Shown: positions 19,522 through 26,980 of the stretch, in pieces | Layout: each line of letters starts with the position of its first letter | Position numbering within the stretch: position 1 is the stretch's first letter | Source: Actinomycetota bacterium | GTDB taxonomy: Bacteria; Actinomycetota; Acidimicrobiia; Acidimicrobiales; Palsa-688 | NCBI GenBank assembly: GCA_021323695.1 | Contig: JAJPKN010000071.1 | Span: forward strand, 1 to 48,045 | DNA length: 48,045 nt | Reading direction: 5' to 3' | Translations under genes and position numbers: made by a program | The notes under the pieces: model-generated | Told to the model about the DNA's origin: nothing | Database searches by the model: none | Seen by the model: only the letters and a program-made list of their open reading frames with translations

Positions 19522-19583
19522 CGGCTCAGCGGCGGTCGTCTTGGAGCCGCATGCCAGCCTGACGGCTCAGCGGCGGTCGTCTT
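19515..19583. repeat. 28-bp direct repeat covering both convergent stop codons
   Basis: A 28-base stretch beginning AGCCTGACGGCTCAGCGGCG lies at 19515-19542 and recurs exactly at 19556-19583, period 41. The first copy holds the pcrA stop. The second holds the stop of the minus-strand small gene. Confidence 0.85.
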
Positions 19584-19830
19584 CGAGGGGCACCTCGCGG
19601 GCCTGGTCCAGCGCGTCGGCCTCCGGCACCTCGAGCCCGGTGGCGGGCCTGGGAGCAGCCAAGGGGCTGCCCTTGGGGACCCCGGCGGCACCGGCCACCC
19701 CGGCCGTGGCCGGGCCCAGGGCCTCCAGGTCGTCGGCACCCAGGTCGTCGGTGCCCGTGCCGGCTTCGTCGAGGGCCTGGGCCTGCTCCAAGGCGTCGGC
19801 TTCAGGTACCTCGGGGTCGATCGGTGCCAC
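19567..19830 (-). CDS. Small acidic hypothetical protein with duplicated VPEADAL motif
   Basis: An 87-residue protein from GTG 19830 that contains VPEADALEQAQALDE near its start and VPEADALDQAREVPLEDD at its end, separated by an Ala/Gly/Pro-rich linker. The duplication and acidic charge suggest a short linear motif used twice. I recognise no domain. It lies 10 bases after the hydrolase stop on the same strand, so co-transcription is likely. An ATG at 19860 would overlap the hydrolase. Confidence 0.55.
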   Translation of the reverse strand: MAPIDPEVPEADALEQAQALDEAGTGTDDLGADDLEALGPATAGVAGAAGVPKGSPLAAPRPATGLEVPEADALDQAREVPLEDDRR

Positions 19831-19840
19831 GCCCGCAACG

Positions 19841-20512
19841 CTACTGGCTGGCCGGGGCAAGCAGGTACTTGCGGAACCAGTTGGCCGCCAGCTCGGCTAC
19901 CTGTGCGAGGGCCCCGGGCTCCTCGAACAGGTGCGTGGCCCCGGGGACCACGGCCAGCTCGTGCACCCCGGCCAGCTGGCGGGCGGCCTGGCGGTTGAGG
20001 TCCAGCACGGTGCGGTCGAGCTCGCCCACTATGAGCAGCGTCGGCGCGCTGACGGCGGGGAGCGCAGCTCCGGCCAGGTCGGGGCGGCCGCCCCGGGAGA
20101 CGATGGCCCCCACCCGGTCACCGAGCTGCGAGGCGGCCAGGAGGGCTGCCGCCGCGCCGGTACTGGCCCCGAAGTAGCCGAGGGCAGGCCGGTAGGCCGC
20201 GGTGCGGTCGAGCCAGCCGGTGGCGCTGAGGAGCCGGCCGGCCAACAGCCCGATGTCGAAGCGCAGGTGGCCGGTGCGCCGGTCCGCCGCCTCTTCCTCG
20301 GCGGTCAGCAGGTCGAGCAGCAAGGTGGCGAACCCCTCGCGCTGGAGGCGCTCGGCCACCGCCCGGTTGCGCGGGCTGTGGCGGCTGCTCCCGCTCCCGT
20401 GGGCGAACACGACCACGGGGGCCGGGCCTTCGGTGGCGAAGAAGTCGCCCGCCAGGGCCACGGTCTCATGGGGCCCGACCTCATGGGGTACGACCACGGC
20501 CTGCAGGGGCAC
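19841..20512 (-). CDS. Alpha/beta hydrolase, dienelactone hydrolase-like
   Basis: A 223-residue hydrolase. VVVFAHGSGSSRHSPRNR carries the oxyanion loop, GYFGASTGAAAALLA the nucleophile elbow (GASTG), LLIVGELD the acid region and VPGATHLFEEPG the histidine. This subtype is often found fused or next to a phosphoribosyltransferase domain; none is present here. The GTG at 20512 fits the expected first strand. The same frame stays open further upstream but would run into fabF. Substrate is unknown. Confidence 0.85.
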   Translation of the reverse strand: MPLQAVVVPHEVGPHETVALAGDFFATEGPAPVVVFAHGSGSSRHSPRNRAVAERLQREGFATLLLDLLTAEEEAADRRTGHLRFDIGLLAGRLLSATGWLDRTAAYRPALGYFGASTGAAAALLAASQLGDRVGAIVSRGGRPDLAGAALPAVSAPTLLIVGELDRTVLDLNRQAARQLAGVHELAVVPGATHLFEEPGALAQVAELAANWFRKYLLAPASQ

Positions 20513-20629
20513 CGGCCCAGCTTGGCGCGCCCGTCCCCCGGGCGCCAATGACGGCCCGTGGCGGCCACATGGCCTGGTCGGCGAGCTGTGCCTCCCGCCC
20601 GGCGCTGGCAGCCCATAGGATCCAGGGGA

Positions 20630-21877
20630 ATGGACGAGCGCCGGGTGGTCGTGACTGGCGTCGGGGCGATCACCCCTTTGGGCCTTGACGTCGAGCAAAC
20701 GTGGCAGGCGATGCTGGCCGGCCGTAGCGGGGCCGGGGCCATCCAGGCTTTCGACGCGGGCGACCTGCCCGTCCGCATAGCGGCCGAAGTGAAGGGGTTC
20801 GACGCCGTGGCCACCTTCGGCCGCCGTCGGGCCCGGCACCTGGACCGGGTGGTCCAGCTAGCCCTGGTGGCCACCAAGGAGGCGATCGAGGCCTCCAAGC
20901 TCGACGTTGCCTCGGCCCCCGAGCGCACCGGCGTCGTCTACGCCTCCGGCATCGGGGGGATCCGCACCCTGGAGGACGGCGTCCGCACCCTGGTCACCCG
21001 GGGGGCCGAGTGGGTCAACCCCTATGTGGTCCCCATGATGATCCCCAACATGGTGGCCGGCGAGATCGCGATGGAGTGGGGGCTGCTCGGCTACAACTGC
21101 TGCACGGTCACGGCCTGCTCGGCTTCGGCCCACGCCATCGGCACCGCCTTCGACGCCATCCGCCTGGGGCGGGCTGATGTGATCGTTTGCGGCGGCAGTG
21201 AGGCGGCGGTCACCCCGGTCGGGGTGGCCGGCTTCGCGGCCATGAAGGCTCTTTCGACCCGCAACGACGAACCCGAGCGGGCCTCGCGGCCGTTCGATGT
21301 CGACCGGGACGGCTTCGTGCTGGGAGAGGGGGCCGCCACGCTGGTGCTGGAGGAGCGGGAGCTGGCCCTGCGCCGCGGCGCCCCTGTCCTGGCCGAGCTG
21401 TGCGGCTATGGCGCGACGGCCGATGGCTACCACATGACCCAGCCCCACCCGAGCGGTGACGGGGTGGTGCGAGCCATGCAGGCAGCCCTCGAGGACGCCG
21501 GGCTGTCGCCCTCGGACATCGGTTACGTCAACGCCCACGGCACCTCGACGCCCCCCAACGACCGGGTCGAGACCATAGCCCTGAAGCGGGTCTTTGGCGA
21601 GCCGGGGCCGCTCGTGTCGTCGACCAAGTCGATGACCGGCCACACCCTGGGCGCGGCCGGAGCGCTCGAGTCGGTGGTGTGCGTCCTGGCTCTCCAGGGC
21701 TCGGTTGTCCCGCCCACCATCAACCTCGACCGTCCTGACCCCGAGTGCGACCTGGAGCACGTGGCCAACCAGGCCCGGGCCGCCCGGCTGCGCTACGCGA
21801 TGAACAACAGCTTGGGCTTCGGCGGCCACAACACCTCGCTCGTGTTCGGCCAGGCGGCCGGGCAGGGGCCCGAATGA
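20630..21877 (+). CDS. fabF: Beta-ketoacyl-ACP synthase II
   Basis: Condenses malonyl-ACP with acyl-ACP in fatty-acid elongation. RRVVVTGVGAITPLGLDVEQTW opens the thiolase fold. The Cys-His-His triad appears as TACSAS (about residue 163), HGTSTPPND (about 303) and SMTGHTLGAAG (about 337). NNSLGFGGHN closes it. Length is 415 residues. ATG 20630 follows AGGGGA, and a -10-like TAGGAT ends 8 bases before it. It stands alone, with no acpP or fabD nearby, and is divergent from the hydrolase. Confidence 0.93.
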   Translation: MDERRVVVTGVGAITPLGLDVEQTWQAMLAGRSGAGAIQAFDAGDLPVRIAAEVKGFDAVATFGRRRARHLDRVVQLALVATKEAIEASKLDVASAPERTGVVYASGIGGIRTLEDGVRTLVTRGAEWVNPYVVPMMIPNMVAGEIAMEWGLLGYNCCTVTACSASAHAIGTAFDAIRLGRADVIVCGGSEAAVTPVGVAGFAAMKALSTRNDEPERASRPFDVDRDGFVLGEGAATLVLEERELALRRGAPVLAELCGYGATADGYHMTQPHPSGDGVVRAMQAALEDAGLSPSDIGYVNAHGTSTPPNDRVETIALKRVFGEPGPLVSSTKSMTGHTLGAAGALESVVCVLALQGSVVPPTINLDRPDPECDLEHVANQARAARLRYAMNNSLGFGGHNTSLVFGQAAGQGPE

Positions 21878-21916
21878 GCGGGCCGCGGCCGCCAAGGCGC
21901 CAAAGCCCCAGAGGTA

Positions 21917-24634
21917 TCAGCCCACCTCGTAGAAGAGCCGCTCGACGACCTTGCGGGCCCTGCGGGTGAGCCGGCGGTACTTGTCCCGCAGCTCGGGTGC
22001 GGTCGTCCCCAGGCTCCGAGCTAGCACGGTCAGTTGGTGCCCCGAAGTGGGCAGGGAGTTCCCCGCTCGGGCCCGGACCAGGTACAGCCGGTTACGGGTC
22101 GCCTCGCAGAAGCGGTAGGCGTCGGCCAGCGTCTTGGCGTCGGCTTTGGCCACCAGGCCGGCCGATGCCAAGGCACCCAGGCCGTCGAGCGTCCCCTGGG
22201 CAGGCACCTGGTGGCGCAGCTGGAGCAACTGGACGGTCCACTCGACGTCGGAGAGCGAACCAGGCCCCAGCTTCAGGTGGAAAGCGGGGTCCTCGCCGGC
22301 GGGGGGCCGCTCGCGCTCCATGCGCGCCTTGAGGCGGCGGATCTGCCGGGTGTCGTCGGCCGACAGCGTTGACCCCCACAAGAAGCCCTGGGCCAGCTGG
22401 CTGAAGCGCTCGCCCACCGCGGGGTCCCCGGCGACGAAGCGGGCCTTCAGCAACGCCTGGCGTTCCCAGGCCTCCGCCCACTGGCGGTAGTAGCCCTCGA
22501 ACGCCCGGAGGCTGCGGGCCAGGGGGCCCTTCCTGCCCTCCGGGCGCAGCCGCAGGTCGAGCTCGTACAGCCGCTGCACCGGGGTGGCGCCGCCCACCAG
22601 CCGGAGCAGGTCCTCGGCGGCGGCCTCGGCCGCCTCCGGGGGGAGCTGGCTGTCGTCGAAGACGAACAGCAGGTCGAGGTCGCTGGCGTAGGAAAGCTCG
22701 GCCCCCCCCAAGCGGCCCATGCCGACCAGGGCAGCGCCCGGCACGGGCCCCTCCGCCCCTTGGAGGGCCATGACCACCTGCAGGGCCACGTCCAGCACGG
22801 CCTCAGCCAGGCGGGTGAGGCTGCGCCCGGTCTCGGCCAGGTCGGCCTGCCCCAGGACGTCGCGGGCCTGGGCCCGCAGCAGCTCGCCCTGCTGGTGGTG
22901 CAACAGCCCCCGCCACCGCTCAGCCGGGGGGCGCCAGGCCATGCTCTGGACGGCCTGGGCGCGCAGCTCCGGCGCCGGGGGCACCGGAGGCGGCCCCGCT
23001 TCGAGCAGGCTCAACTGGTCCGGGTGGTGCTCGTAGCCCGAGGTGAACAGGGGGCTGGTGCCTAGCAGCAGGCAGAGCCGCTGAGCCGCCTCAGGCGACT
23101 CCCGGAACAGCGCGCTCAGCCGGTCGCGCCGGTGCCGCCCGGTGGCCAAGCGCCGCAACCCGAGCAGCCCCAGGTCGGGGTCGGGGGCTTGCGACAGCCA
23201 GTCGAGCAGCAGGGGGACCATGGCCTGCATGAGCCGGGAGGTGCGGGAGAAGCCCTGGGTCAGCTCGACCACCGCGTCCTGGGCCCGCCGGGCGTCGGAA
23301 AAACCGAAGGCGCTCAGCCGTTCGGAGACCGCCCGAGGGGCCAGGGCGGTGAGCTCGCCCGCCCGGGCCGGCGCCGAGGTAGCGCTGAGCTCGCCCGCCC
23401 GGGCCGGCGCCGAGGTGAAGGCCTCGAGGAGGGGCCGGAAGAACAGGCGCTGGTGGATGCTGCGGGCCAGCGCCTGGTGGCGGGAAAGCTCGGCCTCGAA
23501 GCTGGCCAAGGCGGTGCCGTCGGGGCCGTCGCGGTAGCCGAGCGCCCGGGCCAGGCGGGTGCGGCCCTCTGGGGTCGGGGGCAGGGCGTGGACCTGACGG
23601 TCCTCGAACAGCTGCAGGCGGTGCTCGACCGTGCGCAAGAACCGGTAGGCGCCGGCCAGCCCCTCGGCGTCGGCGCGGGCCACGTAGCCGCCTTCGGCCA
23701 GGGCGTCGAGGGCGGCCAGGGTGGCCCGGGCCCGCAGCGAGGGGTCGGCGCGCCCGTGCACCAGCTGGAGGAGCTGGACGGCGAACTCGATGTCGCGGAT
23801 GCCCCCTGGCCCCAGCTTGACCTCCCGCTCGGGCCGGCCCCGCTTGGCCAGCACCTCTTCGGCCCGCGCCTTCATGGCCCGCAGGGAACGCAGGTCGTCG
23901 GCGCCCAGCGGGCGCCCCCACACCCGTTCGGCCGCCGCGGCTTCGAAAGCCCGGCCCAGCTCAAGGTCCCCGGCCGCGGCCCGGGCCTTGAGCAGGGCCT
24001 GGAACTCCCAGGTCTGTGCCCAGCGGTCCCAGTACGCCTGGTAGGAAGCCAGCGTGCGGGCCAGGGGGCCGGAACGGCCCTCGGGGCGCAGGGCCACGTC
24101 GACCCGCCAGGCGGGCCGGGCCAGCTCGAGCAGGGGGCGGGCGTCGGCCGAGCCCACCAGCACGATGTCTATGTCGCTGCCGTAGTTGAGCTCCTGGGCA
24201 CCCAGCTTGCCCATGGCCACCACTGCCAGCTCCCCGGCCAGGCCGCTGTCTTGGGCCGCGGCCTCCAAGATCCCGTCCGCCAGGTCGGCCAGGGCGGCGC
24301 CGACCGCCTCCAAGGGCATCTCCCCGGCCAGGTCGCAGGCGGCGATGCGCAGCAGCTCCAGCCGTTTCCAGCGGGCCAGGGGGCGCAGCGGCCCCACCGG
24401 TTGGCCGAGCCTGGACAGCACGTCCAAGGCCGCCGGGTCGGTGACGCAGGTCCGGGTGAGGAACGGGCTCACGGCCATGACGCTGACCACGGCGGAACGC
24501 AGCCGCTCGGACGCGCCCAGGCGCTCCGAGGCCCCTGGCAGCGCCTCTTCGAGGCGGGCCAGGCCCAGCTCGGCCCGCTCCGGGTCGGCGCAGTTGGCCA
24601 GCTCAGGCGCTATTTCCCTATGCCGTGGCGGCAC
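21917..24634 (-). CDS. glnE: Bifunctional glutamine synthetase adenylyltransferase/deadenylase
   Basis: Controls glutamine synthetase by adding or removing AMP on a tyrosine. Two nucleotidyltransferase halves are visible: MGKLGAQELNYGSDIDIVLV at about residue 140 (deadenylase half) and MGRLGGAELSYASDLDLLFV at about residue 638 (adenylylating half). Each is followed by an LRPEGR.GPLARSL/T motif and an LGPGGIRDIEF or LGPGSLSDVEW motif. The 905-residue length is near standard. GTG 24634 has CAGGAGAG about 9 bases upstream. A 30-bp exact duplication in the linker repeats SAPARAGEL. No glnA or glnB is in view. Confidence 0.93.
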   Translation of the reverse strand: MPPRHREIAPELANCADPERAELGLARLEEALPGASERLGASERLRSAVVSVMAVSPFLTRTCVTDPAALDVLSRLGQPVGPLRPLARWKRLELLRIAACDLAGEMPLEAVGAALADLADGILEAAAQDSGLAGELAVVAMGKLGAQELNYGSDIDIVLVGSADARPLLELARPAWRVDVALRPEGRSGPLARTLASYQAYWDRWAQTWEFQALLKARAAAGDLELGRAFEAAAAERVWGRPLGADDLRSLRAMKARAEEVLAKRGRPEREVKLGPGGIRDIEFAVQLLQLVHGRADPSLRARATLAALDALAEGGYVARADAEGLAGAYRFLRTVEHRLQLFEDRQVHALPPTPEGRTRLARALGYRDGPDGTALASFEAELSRHQALARSIHQRLFFRPLLEAFTSAPARAGELSATSAPARAGELTALAPRAVSERLSAFGFSDARRAQDAVVELTQGFSRTSRLMQAMVPLLLDWLSQAPDPDLGLLGLRRLATGRHRRDRLSALFRESPEAAQRLCLLLGTSPLFTSGYEHHPDQLSLLEAGPPPVPPAPELRAQAVQSMAWRPPAERWRGLLHHQQGELLRAQARDVLGQADLAETGRSLTRLAEAVLDVALQVVMALQGAEGPVPGAALVGMGRLGGAELSYASDLDLLFVFDDSQLPPEAAEAAAEDLLRLVGGATPVQRLYELDLRLRPEGRKGPLARSLRAFEGYYRQWAEAWERQALLKARFVAGDPAVGERFSQLAQGFLWGSTLSADDTRQIRRLKARMERERPPAGEDPAFHLKLGPGSLSDVEWTVQLLQLRHQVPAQGTLDGLGALASAGLVAKADAKTLADAYRFCEATRNRLYLVRARAGNSLPTSGHQLTVLARSLGTTAPELRDKYRRLTRRARKVVERLFYEVG
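23351..23416. repeat. 30-bp exact duplication inside the glnE linker
   Basis: A 30-base block beginning GAGCTCGCCCGCCCGGGCCG occurs at 23351-23380 and again at 23387-23416, period 36. It keeps the glnE frame and duplicates the SAPARAGEL peptide between its two catalytic halves. Confidence 0.85.
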
Positions 24635-24653
24635 CCGCGTACTCTCCTGGGTG

Positions 24654-26357
24654 ATGACCTGGTTGCGTGTCGCCCTCTGCCAGATCAACCCGGTCGTGGG
24701 CGACCTCTCCGGCAACGTGGGGCGGGTGGTGGCCAAGGTGGCCGAGGCCGAGGCGGCCGGGGCAGACCTGGCGGTTTTCCCCGAGCTGGCCATTTGCGGG
24801 TACCCACCCGAGGACCTGCTGCTCAAGCCCGGCTTCGTGGCCGACAACCAAGCCGGGCTGGCCCAGGTGGCCCGGGCCACCGGCCGCTGCACGGTGGTGG
24901 TCGGCTTCGTGGACGAGGGCGCCGACCTCTACAACGCGGCGGCGGTGTGCCAGGGCGGGGAGGTGAAGGGCGTCTACCACAAGGCCCTGCTCCCCAACTA
25001 CTCGGTGTTCGATGAGCAACGGTACTTCGCCCCCGGCACCGGCGCTGAGGCCTTGTACCTGGTGGGAGGCGTGAAGGTGGGCGTGTCGGTCTGCGAGGAC
25101 GCCTGGGACCCCTCCGGGCCCATCAGTGCCCAGGCTGCCGGGGGGGCCGAGCTGGTGGTGAACATCAATGCCTCTCCTTACCACGCCGGGCGCTGGCATG
25201 AGCGCGCCCGGATGCTCGCTACTCGGGCGGCAGACGCTTCGTGCGCCCTGGTGTACGTGAACATGGTGGGGGGCCAGGACGAGCTGGTGTTCGACGGGGC
25301 GTCGATGGCCTTCGACGCCGAGGGCAACCTGCTGGCGGCCCTGCCCCAGTTCGAGGAACGCACGGCCGTGTTCGACATAGAGGTCCGGCCCCGCTACCGC
25401 AAGCGGCTCTTGGACCCCCGGGGCCGCCACCGCGCCCCGGAGCTGCCCGAGGTGGCGCTCAGCGCCCAGGCCCGCCGGCCCCCAGACGACGCCCGCTTGG
25501 CCCCGCCTCGGGCCGCGCCGCTCGGCCCCGAAGAAGAGATCTACCGCGCCCTGGTGCTGGGCACCCGCGACTACGTCTCCAAGAACGGCTTCCAGGAGGT
25601 GGTGGTGGGGCTGTCCGGAGGGGTCGACTCCTCGCTGGTGGCGGTGATCGCAGCCGATGCCCTGGGGCCCGGGGCAGTCCACGGCGTGTCCTTGCCCTCT
25701 CGCTACACCTCCGCTGCGTCCAACGCCGACGCGGCCGAACTGGCTCGCCGCCTGGGCATCGACTACCGCACCATAGCCATCGAGCCCGCTCACGCCGCCA
25801 TGTTGGCCATGCTTGGTTTCGAGGGGGAAAAGGTGGACCTCGCGGCGGAGAACCTGCAGAGCCGCCTCCGCGGGGTCGTGCTCATGGCCCTGTCCAACCG
25901 CTTCGGCTGGCTGGTGCTGACGACCGGCAACAAAAGCGAGCTGGCGGTCGGGTACTCCACCTTGTACGGCGACACCGCCGGCGGCTTCGCGGTCATAAAG
26001 GACGTGCCCAAGACGCTGGTCTACCGGCTGTGCCGCTGGCGCAACCGCCAGGGCGAGGTGGTCCCCGAGGAGGTCTTGGCCAAAGCCCCCTCAGCCGAAC
26101 TGCGCCCGGGCCAGAAGGACTCCGACAGCCTGCCCCCCTACGAGGTCCTCGACCCGGTGCTCGAGGCTTACGTGGAGCGCGACTTGACCGCGGCCGAACT
26201 GGTCGACGCCGGTTTCCCGCCGGACCTGGTCGAGCGGGTCGTGCGCCTGGTAGACCTGGCCGAGTACAAGCGCCGCCAGAGCCCCCTCGGCGTGAGGGTC
26301 ACGGCCAAGGCCTTCGGCCGGGACCGCAGGATGCCGATCACCAACCACTACCGATGA
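24654..26357 (+). CDS. nadE: Glutamine-dependent NAD+ synthetase
   Basis: Makes NAD+ from deamido-NAD+, drawing ammonia from glutamine. The N-terminal nitrilase-type glutaminase has its triad in FPELAICGYPPEDLL (Glu), YHKALLPNY (Lys) and GVSVCEDAWDP (Cys). The C-terminal synthetase has the ATP P-loop LSGGVDSSLVAV (about residue 320) and the GNKSELAVGY segment. Length is 567 residues. The ATG is 19 bases from the divergent glnE start. A TACTCT -10 box at 24640-24645 implies a leaderless or near-leaderless message. Its TGA overlaps the next gene by 4 bases. Confidence 0.95.
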   Translation: MTWLRVALCQINPVVGDLSGNVGRVVAKVAEAEAAGADLAVFPELAICGYPPEDLLLKPGFVADNQAGLAQVARATGRCTVVVGFVDEGADLYNAAAVCQGGEVKGVYHKALLPNYSVFDEQRYFAPGTGAEALYLVGGVKVGVSVCEDAWDPSGPISAQAAGGAELVVNINASPYHAGRWHERARMLATRAADASCALVYVNMVGGQDELVFDGASMAFDAEGNLLAALPQFEERTAVFDIEVRPRYRKRLLDPRGRHRAPELPEVALSAQARRPPDDARLAPPRAAPLGPEEEIYRALVLGTRDYVSKNGFQEVVVGLSGGVDSSLVAVIAADALGPGAVHGVSLPSRYTSAASNADAAELARRLGIDYRTIAIEPAHAAMLAMLGFEGEKVDLAAENLQSRLRGVVLMALSNRFGWLVLTTGNKSELAVGYSTLYGDTAGGFAVIKDVPKTLVYRLCRWRNRQGEVVPEEVLAKAPSAELRPGQKDSDSLPPYEVLDPVLEAYVERDLTAAELVDAGFPPDLVERVVRLVDLAEYKRRQSPLGVRVTAKAFGRDRRMPITNHYR

Positions 26358-26980
26358 GCCCGCTGTCCCTGGAGCAGTCGGCCGCCCGCTGCCGGCAGTG
26401 GGCCAGCGCCGAGCTGGTGCTCTACGAGTCGGTCGGCTCCTGGGTGGCGGCCACGGGCCACCCCGGGGCCAAGATCTACTTCGACGCCTGCAGCCAGCAC
26501 CACGCCTGGCGGGCCGAGACCTGGCAGCGACGCCTGCCCGGCCTGGGCGCACCGGGCGCCTCTGGAGCACCGGGCGCCTCTGGAGCACCGGGCGCCTCTG
26601 GAGCACCGGGCGCCTCTGGAGCACCGGGCGCCTCTGGAGCACCGGGAGGGCCGGGGGCGCCCTCCTCGGCCCTGCGCAGGGTGCTGGGCCAGGCTGAGCA
26701 GGCGGGCACGGTCGGCCTCCTCGCCGTCTACACCCGGGTGGTGCTGGCCCGGGCGGTCGTGGCCTACGGGGCGTGGAGGCGGGAGTGCTCGTCCAGCAGC
26801 GACCGGACGGTGGCCTGGGCCTTGGACCTGGTGCGGGCGGACGCGGCCGCCGACTGGCACGAGGGGGAGGAGCTCTTGCAGGGCCTGGTACTGACCGAGC
26901 AAGACGCGCTGGACGCCGCCCGCGCCCTGGGGGAGGCTGAGCGCGTGCTGGCCGGGGGGAGCCTGCTCGGCGGTGGCTAG
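26354..26980 (+). CDS. Ferritin-like-fold hypothetical protein with collagen-like insert
   Basis: A 208-residue protein of helical character. The first helices (CRQWASAELVLYESVGSWVA, then FDACSQHHAWRAETWQRRLP) and the last three look like a four-helix ferritin-like bundle, although a full metal-ligand set is not clear. Between them, from residue 66, lies a Gly-X-Y insert of repeated APGASG units coded by five identical 18-bp repeats. The ATG overlaps the nadE stop (ATGA), and the next gene starts inside its end. No biochemical role is proposed. Confidence 0.7.
   Translation: MSPLSLEQSAARCRQWASAELVLYESVGSWVAATGHPGAKIYFDACSQHHAWRAETWQRRLPGLGAPGASGAPGASGAPGASGAPGASGAPGASGAPGGPGAPSSALRRVLGQAEQAGTVGLLAVYTRVVLARAVVAYGAWRRECSSSSDRTVAWALDLVRADAAADWHEGEELLQGLVLTEQDALDAARALGEAERVLAGGSLLGGG
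26549..26638. repeat. 18-bp perfect tandem repeat, five identical copies
   Basis: GCACCGGGCGCCTCTGGA is repeated five times without a substitution, followed by a degenerate sixth unit. The perfect identity at all positions, synonymous sites included, suggests recent expansion. Confidence 0.95.
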
